Of a stretch of DNA of 64,000 nucleotides, positions 22,610 to 33,861 are shown piece after piece. A program made the position numbers and the translations under genes. How positions within the stretch are numbered: the stretch's first letter is position 1; the number at the start of each line of letters is the position of its first letter. Source of the DNA: Gibbula magus (lineage: Eukaryota; Mollusca; Gastropoda; Trochida; Trochidae); the NCBI GenBank assembly GCA_936450465.1, contig OW388296.1, positions 10,289,867 to 10,353,866 on the forward strand, written 5' to 3'. The notes beneath the pieces are model-generated. The model was not told where the DNA came from. It saw nothing but the letters and a program-made list of their open reading frames with translations, and made no database searches.

Positions 22610-23200
22610 GTAAAGCATTACACATATGCAAATGTGCTCATATGAGCAAAATTCGCCGTATGGACGCATTTGCACATATGTATATGTTACTACCGTAAGC
22701 ATATTTTTCACTACCGTCAGCAAATTTGCACCTAGTCAGGGGCAGGTGCAAATGTGTACTACCGTGAGTAAATATGGTATTTGCACTTTTCTAGTAAAAA
22801 TTCGTTGTATACAGACTTCACACAAATCGAGAAAATATATATGAGAACTTAAGAAATTCTTAATACTGTTTTTCAAATTCTCTATATTGGATAATCTCCT
22901 TCTTGCACGCGATGACCTTCAAAATATATCTGACTCTCCGATTTTCATTATATAATTAGGGCGATAAAGTCAAAACAATGTTGACAAATATAAAGTAATG
23001 TCATGTATTTAGTTTACATCTAATAAATATTAATTGGCATGTTTTAGGAATTCTCTATTCATATATTAAAAGAGTTCGAAGCCCATTTGCTTAGGCAGAA
23101 ATTAAATGCATATGAACGCAAAGTGTGTATATTACTACCATAAGCAATATTGCATATATGCAAAGTTCGCCGTATAAACAGGGCTTTTGAAGTTGTTCCT
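22610..23200 (+). repeat. Cluster of repeated short motifs, U1 only
   Basis: ACTACCGT.AGcAAAt occurs at about 22,690, 22,712 and 22,758, with a variant (actaccataagcaa) at 23,135. A second motif, TTCG[CT][CT]GTAT, occurs near 22,651, 22,799 and 23,167. Both are interleaved with gcaaatgtg / ttgcacatatg. U2 lacks the block (47,885-47,990). It may be a degenerate satellite or element interior. Confidence 0.5.
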
Positions 23201-24573
23201 CAATTTATGATAGTAGACTCACATGCCAGTGTGTGCTCGACCCGATTCCTTCTTGAGATAACTGGATTCTTTGCAGGACAGTTAGGATATTTCTGCAGAT
23301 AGTTCTACTTAAATAGAAAGTTTGCCCGCCTAAAGGATGTAACGAACCAACAACTGATAGCAACTAGATGCCAACAGCTGTCACTCATCACTTGCATTGA
23401 TCTAGTTAGAGTAGAGATGAATAACGAGACTGATTCGTGGATGATGGAAGGGGCCGCACACCCATTTGAATAGTTCTCTTTCTAGAACTTGATCATCTCA
23501 CAAAGGTATCTATGGAATCTGAAGCTATTCCCTTCAGGATAAGAAAGGTAGCTTTGCTGATACAATAATTTTTCGAATTCCATTCTTGGTGAGTGAATGT
23601 AATGAAGCAACAATTGATAGCAACTAGATACCTTAAGTTCGTACTCGCTTGGTTCTCACCTTCAGAGCTTATAACATTTGCTAAGGACTGTAGTTCAAAT
23701 TAAATATACACGTTTTTCCTTGTAGTGTGACGGATCTTGATATCAACGTGATATTATGACCATAACTATGATATACTCGTACAAATGATGCACTATTAAG
23801 TTGTATATTTCTTATATGGACAAATCATCACATCAACTTTAAAGTTTAAAGCAGTATTGATTTTAACGATAGTTTTGGTCAACAACTTTTGAAGCTATGC
23901 AATCTGTAATATTCCAGTATAGCTAAATGGTTTGACACTAATATATGATATAGGCCTATTTGATGTCATAAATAATAATTCCCCCAAAAGTGATTGAAAA
24001 CAAAGAAGGGCAGTTCACACCATGCCGATTTTATATCTCAATGAATAATCTCGTGAATTATATGAACTTTTTGATCTATTTGAACGGAATGAACACCTTT
24101 GACAATTGTGTTTTAAAACGGACTAAATATTACTCACCCAATACTAGTTTCATGTTTTGCAATATATAACATTATACAATTTGAAGTGGGAAAATTGTGC
24201 AACCACTTAATTGTGTTGGGTTTTGCAGTCCAATATTACTTCCCTCAATGCCCGGCTATAAGTATATATCAAACGTTTGACATATTTGGTATACTTGAAA
24301 TTAAATCAACATCGCTTTTCCACAATGGTTCATTGAGATGAGGAGGTATTGTATTTGGTACAATGTTCCATGTTTTCTAACAATCTGAACATTTTCTTTA
24401 CGAAAAATGCAGGCATTAAAAGGTTATGTTCTAAGTATATGTTCATATAATTCAACATTGCCATTCAATAATGTAAATTTGTAGACTGTCAAGACGAGTT
24501 CAGATCCGTACATTGATTGACACAGGACTCCTCAGACAGTCTAGGTCAGCATCAAATAGATCCAAGCAATTTA
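23201..24573. repeat. U1 block closely matching U2 48,000-50,285
   Basis: The alignment is good from ctggattctttgcaggaca onward, broken in U2 by the insertion at about 48,768-49,692. No open frame is retained in both copies, so it is probably intron or intergenic. Confidence 0.7.
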
Positions 24574-25183
24574 GTAATTATGGCGTTACTGACCCATTGC
24601 TTTTGGGGTATTTCTTTACAATGAAATCAATGAATAGATGAACACCATTCGGACAAATAATAGTTTATTGATTAGGTTGTACGGCTGAAACGCCCTTTTG
24701 AATTAAACTTACACTGTAGTTACTGTTCTAAGTTGTTAAAGTGGAAATTTGAATCAGATGAATACTAACATGATCAAGGCCGTCTTAAATATACACTTGG
24801 AAATTAATTAAGCAATGCCCTAGCCTGTAAATTGAAATGTGGTGCTCTGGAATTGTTAGGATAAATTGAACGATTTTATCATCACAGACATAACAAATGG
24901 TTATTTAGCTACTCATTCACGGACAAAAAATCCACCATATGCCAAATTTATGAAAATGTGAGAAAAAATGTGAAGGTACTGAATTTGTACCTAAAATAAC
25001 TATTGTTCTAGCAGAGAAACTACACTTCAAACTTTTGAACTGATTTATTTTAGACAACATTTATGATACCAAGTTGACATTTACACACCAAAACATCATT
25101 TACCATGCATGATACGAAGCTAAACAGACATTAAACTTCCAGTCCCTTTTTTAACGATAATTGAGAAAATGACTACAACCATA
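24574..25183 (+). repeat. 610-bp direct repeat, left copy flanking the LINE
   Basis: It begins gtaattatggcgttactgac and ends gactacaaccata. The right copy at 29,755-30,364 has the same length and about 15 mismatches by eye. U2 has the sequence once (50,284-50,865), continuing directly into what follows the right copy here. Confidence 0.9.
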
Positions 25184-25330
25184 GATATGCTTTATTTCCT
25201 CCAATGTTGAAGATATACAATGTAATACATGATGCAATCAATTTTGCATTATATGATGTGCAAAGTTATAGGTGCACATAACACTAAAATAAAGATAAAT
25301 ATGTACATTAATATCTATAAATATGGAAAG

Positions 25331-28300
25331 CTAGAAACACGTTTCGAAGAATGGTTTCCATTCCCGAAGTACAGTACTTGTTGTTTTCATACATTGTATC
25401 CAAATATGGCTATCCATATTTCTAACATTGTCATTTGGTATACCTCCAAGAAGAAAACATATTAATACATCATCTTCATCATTCCAAATACTTACAGAGG
25501 TTTCGACATCCAAAATATCAATAAGAGAACTAAATAATCGCTCTCTGTTACATTATGTTTTTGAACAATACAAAAATACATGTTTTACAATGTCATAAGC
25601 ATGTGTCCCACAAAGGCATTCTTTAGATTGTATAACAAAAGTGCTTACGCGAATAAGGTAGGCTATATCATAAAAAATAATCAGCATCATTGAGAGTTAT
25701 GAGCCAAAGTTTGTTTCCAGATGGATTACGTAAAAGAGAGTATCTATGGAGATTCGCTCTGTAGTTGAGTTCAGCAGTAACATCATCTGCTTCAAATTTT
25801 GAAATCTTATCTTTTACAATTTTGGACCATTCATGTTTAGTGACAAACACAGATGAGGTACGATACATATCAACATAATCAATAAAATCATATTTACAGG
25901 TAAGATTTAACATATGGTGTATAGGAGAAGATTTACACTTGTGCATAGTTTGTACATCAGAATAACAATAATTTTGGGCTGACCTGTAGTGCAATATTTG
26001 CTTAAAAACAATGCTAACATCAGTGTTGAAGAGTCTTCTCAGGAACAGAAGTGCCCTTTGGTCAATATATGCACGAAGTGATATAAGGCCAAGACCGTCT
26101 CTGGCAATGACTGAACAGGTGTGTTTAGAGAATCCTTGTACCTTTTTACAGAAGTATTTTTGTACACACTCTAACATGGCATATTCTGTAGCTGATAGTT
26201 GACACCATACATTACAAGCAAATAGACCACAGGGTAATATAATACGATCCCATATGCGAACAGCATGCATGGGATGAAGACCACCAAAATATAAACCATG
26301 ACTGTGGTTAACATTAACTAATTTTCATAGTTTTTCACATATTGAAATCGTACGACTATGATATGTTTTAGCCGTGTTAATGTACAGTCCAGCATAGGTG
26401 ACATTAGTCTTATGGCTGACAATTTGATCACCAATATATAATTCAGGACATTCATATCTTTGAAAATCGACAAACAAAAGAAAGGCACTTTTACTGGCAT
26501 TAAACTTTATCTGCCAGGTTTTTGCATATTCAAATATAACATTCAATAAACATTGGAGACCATCGGGTGTACAACTTAACAAGGTTGTATCATCTGCAAG
26601 TAGGATACCAGGAGTAGTGGCCCAGGGGAGATGTAAGCCCTTTCCTGAGTTATCAATGGCACTCAGTAAGTCGTTAATGTACAACGTGAACAGCCAAGCC
26701 GATAATACCCGTCCCTGCCCAACACCCTGACGTACTTCAAAAGTGTCCGAAAAATGTCCGCCAATGCTTATGCGTGATTTCATTGATGAGGAAAGTGTGT
26801 ATAAACGCCTCCACATTTTACCTTTAATTCCAAAATTGTGCAGTTTTAGAAAAAGTCCATTAAGCCAGACCCGGTCAAAAGCTTTTTCATTATCAACAAA
26901 TGCACAATAAACGGGAGTATCCCTTTCATTGTAGTAAGCAATACTTTCTAATAGCGTAAGTGAAGCTATCTCGGCCCCAGCACCTTTTCTAAAGCCAAAT
27001 TGGAAGGGATCAGGAAATTGCTTTACTTCCATAGCCCAACTTTCCATTCTATTCAAAAGTAATCTTTCAAATAATTTACCTAGAACAGGAGTGAGTGTTA
27101 TTCCTCTGTAATTTGAAGGATTATCCTTACTTTTACCATGGCCTTTGTGGATTGGGAGTATGTTTCCAACATTAAACAACATAGGAACATATTCATACGT
27201 AACAATAGCATTATAGAACGTAACAAGGTGAGGTATGAGCGATCTGCCACATAGTTTGACATGTTCATTTACAATATGATCTTGACCCGGGGATTTACCC
27301 GCCTTTAGTGAGTTGATTGTTTTAAGTAATTCATCACACGTAAATGGGCATAACAAATGCAAGCTGATGTCATCACAATCTTCAAAGTCTTGTGTTGCAA
27401 CAAGATTTTCAATAAAACTATTTACAAAAGTTGTAAAAGCATGATCGAAGTTGTTGTCTTCACAAGGTTGGGCTAAATCCTAGAAGTACTTAGCAAATAG
27501 GTTACATATGCTGTCTGGAGTGTCATAAGTTTCACTCTCATAAACAAGAGACTTTACTTGTTCCTTATTGCGTCTGTACTTTTTTGTAACCCTGATGTAT
27601 TCCTGTATATCTATTTCAGCGGCCTCATAAACGTCCCTGAACTTTTCATCTTGGAGTGTACGTTTTGATCGGCGATGTTCTTTCCGAAATATACGTTTTG
27701 CCTGCTTATATTTAATAAAGAGAACATCGTCTTTATTTCGTGGTTTACCCATATGAACCCATTCTTTACGAGCCTCCCGCATAGCGTTATGGCAGGGTTT
27801 TGAATTATCCCTCGTCCAGTAGGGTTTTAAATGGGATTGGAATTTTGAAGCAGGAATGCTGATGTTAGCTGATGCATGTAACGAATCAAGGATGAAATTA
27901 TGATAAGTTTCAACGTACTCCAATGGTGAACTATAATCAGCAATATCTATAGTAGTATTTCTGAAATAGTTTGCACTCTCATAGCGATAAAGCATCAGAT
28001 CAATAAAGTTAGCATTGCGCCATTTCAACTTTTCACCACTAAAGTGATATTGACGTACATCGTCAGTTACATCCATACAAATACATATGGGGTAGTGATC
28101 TGATATAGAGTATGGGATGGAATAGTCAATGCAATAACCAACAACATTTCTTCTATAATCAGTATGAACAAACACGTAATCAATCATAGATTTAACTTGC
28201 CCACATTTACTAGTGTAGGTATAGCTATCCATATTGTCTAATGGTACAATAGATATCAAGTCACGTTCCTGCAAAGCTCTCTGCAAGCATTTCGCTCGGG

Positions 28301-28759
28301 GTTTTAATTCCAAGGTAGTCCGAAGGTCAGCATTAAGATCCCCAAGTAATACAGTTCGTCCATGATATGAACACATATCATATATTTCCATAGCATTGTT
28401 CAGTTCTTGGAGGATGGGAGTCGTACACCAATTATGTACATTGTAGTGCCACAGTTAGTCAGTTTAACACCAATGATGTGGTCACTGTTCGATATATGTA
28501 ACACAGAAGCACTACAGTTATCCTGTTTCCTGATAAACAGTGCGACTCCACCCTCTCCTCGAGATGAAGAGTGGTTCTGCTGGCACTTCACATACACATG
28601 GAATTTGTCATGAACATCAGTTAGCATTGGCTTCTGTTTATCGTTCAACCAATGTTCACTCAAGAACATTACATCACAACATTCTAACTTACTTTTAAGT
28701 TCCGCTAGACAGTTGGTAACACCACGCACATTCCATGTAATGACACGAGATAATGACAT
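25331..28759 (-). pseudogene. LINE ORF2: endonuclease and reverse transcriptase, decayed
   Basis: ATG at 28,759 (MSLSRVITWNVRG). The AP-endonuclease motifs are SEHWLND, LLGDLNAD and SISDHYPI. The reverse transcriptase has LKAGKSPGQD, NYRGITL, FRKGAGAE, AFVDNEKAFDRVW and the catalytic LLADDTTLL (usually F/Y-A-D-D, here Leu). A C-terminal CLCGTHAYDIVKHVFLYC is the usual Cys-His motif, and the frame ends FFETCF at 25,331. It would nick target DNA and copy the element RNA there. Defects are a frameshift near 28,395, TAG at 27,480, TGA at 26,325, a frameshift in a T6 run near 25,668 and TAA near 25,555. Confidence 0.95.
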
Positions 28760-28765
28760 TACTAG

Positions 28766-28831
28766 AGTGAGTGAGTGAGTGAGTTGTTGTTTAACGCCGC
28801 TTCGGCAGTATTGCAGCCATTAGCGGCGAGA
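28766..28831 (+). mobile_element. 66-bp GTGAGTGAG-type insert with 10-bp target duplication
   Basis: The insert starts agtgagtgagtgagtgag, has ttgtttaacgccgct, and ends with agcggcga, so cgccgct/agcggcg can form a hairpin. It is flanked by exact copies of acattactag (28,756-28,765 and 28,832-28,841). It lies between the two LINE ORFs and duplicates the ORF2 start codon. The gtgagtgag...acgccgc pattern resembles a short repeat I know from abalone and related gastropods, which is the main clue to the host. Confidence 0.8.
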
Positions 28832-28869
28832 ACATTACTAGGAATAAGGTGTAGACGTAGAGGGCCATA

Positions 28870-29754
28870 TTACTTTTCATTACCTTCATGTCCATTTTCG
28901 CTGTACCATGTATGATTCGGAATCCATTCCCGACAATTTACATTATCAGGCCAGAAGCAATCGTCATCAAGGATGACGTCTGCAGACTCTCTGGAGACGG
29001 TGATCCGTATTGTGTATGTCGGGTTACGTGGACGGTCCCAGTGCTTCATCAATTTGGTACTAGAAACAGTAACGCCACGTTCTTTAGTATAGTTCAGTAT
29101 GGCGTCCTTAATGATCTCAAAGGACTTGTCAGCCTGACATAACTAAGCACTAAACGCTTCGATACACCACTGAATGACTTTTTCCACTCGTTGTTGAATG
29201 TTACAGTTCTTGTATTTCTACTGAGGGATTCGTTGCTCCGTGTGCGCTCGTTGTCATGGTCAGTTGTTTCACTGGTGGTTACATCACTTTCATGCTGTGT
29301 GATTGGTGTATCCTCTCGAACAATTACCTCTGGTGAGCTTGACATACGATGGACGCGTAATGATGGGCTTGGGCTTGGGGTTGAGTACGATCTTTGTTGG
29401 TATTGTTAGAGTCTACACACGACTCATGATTGCCTAGCTTTACAGTGTCAGAATACAATAGTTTGTTTCTTCCATTTACACAATCCATTTTACCATCAAC
29501 TGCCCGCACATTTTTGTCAATAGAGTTCAATTTCGTAATTAGAGTGTCCCTTGAATCTTTTATTTCAGCTTCCTTTTGTTTAACCTGATTGGAAAGTTTC
29601 ACGTTTTCTGATTTCAAAGATTTTACTTTTTAGAGCAACTCCAAATGTTCAGCTTCAACATGTTTAGATTCGTTAACTCTTGCATCATATGCAGAAAGAA
29701 GTTTGCATATATCATTTGTGTATCTGTCCTCAAATTCTGCTAAACGCTTGCATG
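28870..29754 (-). pseudogene. LINE ORF1, truncated and frameshifted
   Basis: The readable part starts inside a coiled-coil-like region (CKRLAEFEDRYTNDICKLL, then heptad-like HVEAEHLELL, a TAA near 29,630, and VKSLKSENVKLSNQ). A frameshift near 29,340 leads to MSSSPEVIVRED. A further frame change precedes the C-terminal part (TYTIRITVSRESADVIL, NVNCREWIPNHTWY), with its stop at 28,870. ORF1 proteins of such LINEs bind the element RNA. About 34 bp originally separated it from ORF2, before the 66-bp insertion. Confidence 0.85.
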
Positions 29755-30364
29755 GTAATTATGGCGTTACTGACCCATTGCTTTTGGGGTATTTCTTTGC
29801 AATGAAATCAATGAATAGATGAACACCATTCGGACAAATAATAGTTTATTGATTAGGCTGTACGGCTGAAACCCCCTATTGAATTAAACTTACACTGTAA
29901 TTACTGTGCTAAGTTGTTAAAGTGGAAACTTGAATCAGATGGATACTAACATGATCAAGGCCGTCTTAAATATACACTTGGAAATTAATTAAGCAATGCC
30001 CTAGCCTGTACATTGAAATGTGGTGCTCTGGAATTGTTAGGATAAATTGAACGATTTTATCATCACAGACATAACAAATGGTTATTTAGCTACTCATTCA
30101 CTGACAAAAAATCCACCATATGCCAAATTTATGAAAATGTGAGAAAAAATGTGAGGGTACTGAATGTGTACCTAAAATAACTATTGTTCTAGCAGAGAAA
30201 CTACACTTCAAACTTTTGAACTGATTTATTTTCAACAACATTTATGATACCAAGTTGACATTCACACACCAAAACATCATTTACCATGCATGATACGAAG
30301 CTAAACAGACATTAAACTTCCAGTCCCTTTTTTAACGATAATTGAGAAAATGACTACAACCATA
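29755..30364 (+). repeat. 610-bp direct repeat, right copy flanking the LINE
   Basis: It has the same boundaries as 24,574-25,183 (gtaattatgg ... caaccata). At several mismatch positions this copy agrees with U2 (for example tttctttgcaatg and gattaggct), so it may be nearer the ancestral sequence. Confidence 0.9.
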
Positions 30365-32473
30365 TGATCTGTGAATAATTTTGAGATTATTTGAGTTCAA
30401 TTTGAACACCTCTACTCGCTTTAGATAAGCCAATACCGTAATTAGTGATTTGTTCTTAAGTTCATTAAAATTGACAGTTTCATGATTTTGCGAGTTTGAA
30501 GATGCATACTGCTTTAATGATTGACTTTTGTTAAAAAGTCAGTTAGTAAAGTGTAATCAGTTCACTTGAAAGAATGACACTTATCACATTACAGCAACAC
30601 ATTTTGACTTTCATTACATTTCATGATGGAACTTGGATTTTGACACCAAAATACCAATTTATTGTGAAAGCCGTAATTCAAAGACAGTGAACCGTTATTC
30701 GAGTGCCTTTTCATTTCAACACTGCTAAATGATTGTTCTACCCATAACTACAAACAATGTTCCTGTCATATTGTCTTATTTCAAAGCGGAACGATTTTGG
30801 TGTTAAAAAAATTGGATGTTGCTTAATTAATTTCCAAGTGTATAGTTTATCATTGTTTAACTTATCAATTTCGCGATTGTCGATTTCTTCAGGAGCTACT
30901 CTACAATGATTTATGCAAAACAACACTGTCAGACCAGACGAATGAATTAACACCATTGGTCAATAATACCGAGAGTTAACAGGACGTGTTATGTTGTAAT
31001 CAATAACTACAAACAACGCTTCACGAGAACCCACAAATTGTGATACTAAAAAAAGTGTAAAATAATAGGTTTTTATAAAGTTTTGTTAGAAATGATAGGA
31101 GAGGGATTTTTTCTACGTCGACCAAGACAATATCTCATTCAAGACGTTTTAATCTCAAATGTCTATCTGTCCAGCATACACCTATTCTAGCCTTACAATC
31201 ACAATACGAATAAAATGGAGAAGGATGTCTTTGAGGGACATTTTGAAGTGGTATACGTAAGGACAGAAATATTTCTGGATAACAACTTCAAATACACGAC
31301 CTTTCGGAGTATATGCTTACTCCTTTATCAGGTGGAATGTACTAATAATAATAAAAAATGTGATACATTTATATAGCAAACAAAACAATGGTGAGGAAAC
31401 TCAATCTGGGATATTAACATGCATAAAAAATGGTATACAAAAGGGATTTGTAATACATGAGGGGAGTAAAGCGTGAGCATGATATACGATGAGGATTTAC
31501 AATACAAACATGAGGGGAATATGTACTTGAGTTATGAATGAACAATGGCATGTAGGCTTTATAGAAGATGTAAATAAATACAAATGATAAAACGAGGGAG
31601 GTCAATTGGCTATATTGAAATTGTAAAAAAAAAATTACAGCTGAATGGAGGAGAGGCTAATGGTTATTATGGAAGGTGATTGGAGCTGATAGGTTTTAAT
31701 TGGTAGAGACTCCTCGGATAATATGCTCTGACAGGAGTGGATTGATGGTAGGGATACTTGGTTTTGGTTTGGTGCTCCTCGGATCTTTCCCCCGACAGGA
31801 GATAGAAGCTCTAGGTAAGTGAATCCCAAGCACATGGTAGGAAGATGCCTTGCTCGCGGTTTATTGCAGGTTGTCCCCTTTAAATGTCAATCGGTCTTGG
31901 AGTTTTCTTTGGCACCAGACTTCTAATTATTTCCAGGTTTGGAATGTTTGGATTGCGCAACCAGTTAAGTCTTAGTGTTGTTCGTCTCTGGGTAACAAGT
32001 TCACATATTTGATCTTAATTCTCTTGAACTTTTCCAATAATCAGTTACATTAATCAGTACTGACATTTTAGACTCATTCTGGTTATGTTGAAAAATATTC
32101 TTTAAAAAAAACCCAGTAAACACTGACTAATCGTTGTATACCAAATGGAATGTGCCACATTTATTTAGAAATGATAAATTGGGTGAACATCAGCATGCAT
32201 GAAATCAAATCTCAGTGTACATATCTAGATCTCTTGCTGAAAATAACTGCTAGTAATTTACACTCAATGGTAAGTATCCCATTTTGATACTGTAAGCAAT
32301 TGTCAGTTAATATCAATGGTTTTAGAAAGGGTCCAGTATCTGAAGATTTTAGAGTTGAGATAATTGATTATCGACAAGTGTGCTTAGGTAAGCTATTTAG
32401 GTGCAATCTACAAGTAGTTAGGTATAGTTTAGTAGGAACAGGTGTGGTGTGAGAACTGTTGTGTTGTATGAAC
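30365..32473. other. No gene; possible retroelement terminus at 31,230-31,900
   Basis: 30,365-31,229 shows nothing. From 31,230 a block shared with 51,715-52,360 starts with the hammerhead-like motif. It continues through two hairpins (ctcctcgga...gacaggag at about 31,708 and 31,768) and a 66-codon minus frame (31,635-31,835, kept in U3 because the copies are recent). Hammerhead motifs are known from Penelope-like elements, so this may be such a terminus. Confidence 0.4.
31277..31335 (-). ncRNA. Hammerhead-ribozyme-like motif (best copy)
   Basis: On the minus strand: CTGATAA (consensus CUGANGA), then ggagta/agca/tatactcc as a stem-loop, then GAAA and ggtcgtgtattt (consensus GAAAC-GUC). The order and spacing match a type I hammerhead with a very short stem III. 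G8 of the core is replaced by A and the residue after GAAA is G, so activity is unlikely. Five more relics occur in the window. Confidence 0.5.
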
Positions 32474-32623
32474 ATGAAGTCGGTGGAGAATCTCATCTGT
32501 TTTAGCTCACATTTAGTTTGGCAAAAAGTATTTCACTGTAGAAATGACAGTTTGATCAGTCCTATGTGTCTGATGAAGAATATGACTGATATGTGCCCAG
32601 ATCATCGCAACGAACTCATATGA
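32474..32623 (+). CDS. LDL-receptor-A-like piece, U2 copy
   Basis: The open frame starts MKSVENLICF and contains FHCRND.., then MCLMKNMTDMCPDHRNE. The order F-x-C...C...D-x-C-P-D-x-x-N-E resembles the calcium-binding half of an LDL-A module (D-C-x-D-x-S-D-E), though the usual six Cys are not all present. An acceptor-like ctgttttag lies within the frame, so the true exon may start at about 32,508. The U3 copy (53,695) runs 27 codons further because U2 has an 11-nt insertion that introduces a stop. Function is unproven. Confidence 0.25.
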   Translation: MKSVENLICFSSHLVWQKVFHCRNDSLISPMCLMKNMTDMCPDHRNELI

Positions 32624-32957
32624 ACATAGTGCTTTGAATGATGGTCAATTATTATTTTCACATGGTTGCTGTTTTGCAGTTATGTCGAACATAAGGTATC
32701 AGTTTCTGCAGAAGCGTATTGGTATCACGATGAAAAAAGAAAAATTGTGATACTATCTTCTACGTAGGACATAATATGTTCTAAGTAGCAGAAACCAAAT
32801 CCTACATAGGAGATAGTTTGACAGATTTTGTTCATCGTGCTACTAATACGCTTACGTAGTTTCTTGGCATGCATTGAAAACTCTGTTAGAATCACATGAA
32901 TCACATGAACGCACTTACCGTATCCTATATTGACATGTTTCAGTTCTCTGCCCACAG
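32624..32957. other. Between exon-like pieces; degenerate hexapeptide-coding minisatellite
   Basis: At 32,745-32,815 short strings such as ctacgtaggacataatatg recur. In U3 (53,965-54,050) the same block is longer, with four imperfect copies of cTCCTAcgTAGgA. The minus frame (32,725-32,955) therefore reads repeated SYVGD-like units. No function can be given. Confidence 0.4.
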
Positions 32958-33053
32958 AGGTTCATCATGATATCATCTCACAGAGCCTGTACTGCTACAC
33001 CTGATATTAACCAAGCCATCCCTAACTATGAACAACTGCAACTCGGATTATAA
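32958..33053 (+). CDS. Possible C-terminal exon, U2 copy
   Basis: After an acceptor-like ttctctgcccacag, 31 codons run to TAA, ending NYEQLQLGL. The U3 copy (54,190-54,285) is open too. The four differences in 96 nt all change the amino acid (A/V, C/Y, P/T, L/F), so there is no sign of purifying selection between these copies. A Tyr-containing tail would suit a receptor cytoplasmic end, but this is speculative. Confidence 0.2.
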   Translation, partial: RFIMISSHRACTATPDINQAIPNYEQLQLGL

Positions 33054-33861
33054 CTAATATTTCTTTACCATCCATGGTTGCATTTTCGTTTACGTTTTGG
33101 CTAATTTATCTTGTTAGTTATATGAAAGTATCAATTGTTGAAGGGACTCTAGTCTTCCAGACACTCAAATAGCGATGTTAATCTCACAACAAAAACTTGT
33201 TGCTACTAACAAGCTCTCCAACAGTCGTATAACAGAATAACAGACGAGAACCTGATTTTGTGTTGGAATGTTTTACTTCAATACTCTTATGTTATTGACC
33301 CTGGCTCCGCCAAACGCTTCTTTGATACAGTATAAATGGCGTCCAACCCACTTGGGAGTAAACCGGTCATCTTTGATGTTCTGTAGACTGTTAAGATCTT
33401 CACTACCAGACTATCAGACTCTCAGAGGACCTGCCCCACATCAACCCCATCATTACCTGGACACAGTGCACCTGGGAACTACTTAATTGGTACTATAACA
33501 AGAACCTAATAATATATAAAACTTTATCTACACTTCACAGAACACACATCTCATTTACACACATTTAAATGACTTGACATAAACATGCATTCCAAGATTC
33601 AAAGATAATGAAAGCAATTTTTTATTTACCTTACTGATACTACCATGCCAGTGAAAGTAGTGATTATAAATCTGCAATGAAAAGTAGCATATTTTGCATT
33701 GAGGAAGTTGACTACCTATAGATCTAGCTTCAATTTGCATGCATAATGATTAAAACCACACTGGTTACAAAAGAACTTAAATTCTTCATTTATGGTAAAT
33801 CATTCATTTACACGAAAAAAATAACGTAATGGGCAAAATACAACGTCCATCCGATATAGAT
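33054..33861. other. Unit sequence, no gene seen
   Basis: Around 33,296-33,480 a stretch with unusually protein-like plus-strand reading (DLPHINPIITW..) is interrupted by TAG and, in U2, by an 8-bp duplication. In U3 part of it is tandemly duplicated. I cannot assign it. Confidence 0.35.

Larger units (their letters stand above)
25184..29754 (-). mobile_element. 5'-truncated, inactive APE-type non-LTR retrotransposon
   Basis: The minus strand carries a partial ORF1 and a nearly full-length ORF2 (endonuclease, reverse transcriptase, C-terminal Cys-His motif). The 5' end is cut inside ORF1, as happens when reverse transcription stops early. The 3' end carries aataaagcatatc without a poly(A) tail. 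Stops and frameshifts are spread through both ORFs. The general structure fits the CR1/L2/jockey side of the LINEs; the clade cannot be fixed by eye. It occupies a site between two 610-bp copies of unit sequence. Confidence 0.95.

Noticed and set aside
31635..31835. Minus frame shared by U2 and U3 (MCLGFTYLEL...)
   Set aside because: Lies in a hairpin-rich repeat block, and conservation is explained by recent duplication.
32890..32940. Minus-strand gtaagtg ... taacag pair as a tiny intron
   Set aside because: The implied intron of about 37 bp is too short, and the flanking frames are not continuous.
33296..33480. Protein-like plus reading DLPHINPIITW...
   Set aside because: Interrupted by TAG in all copies and by an 8-bp insertion in U2. 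No splice sites restore the frame.
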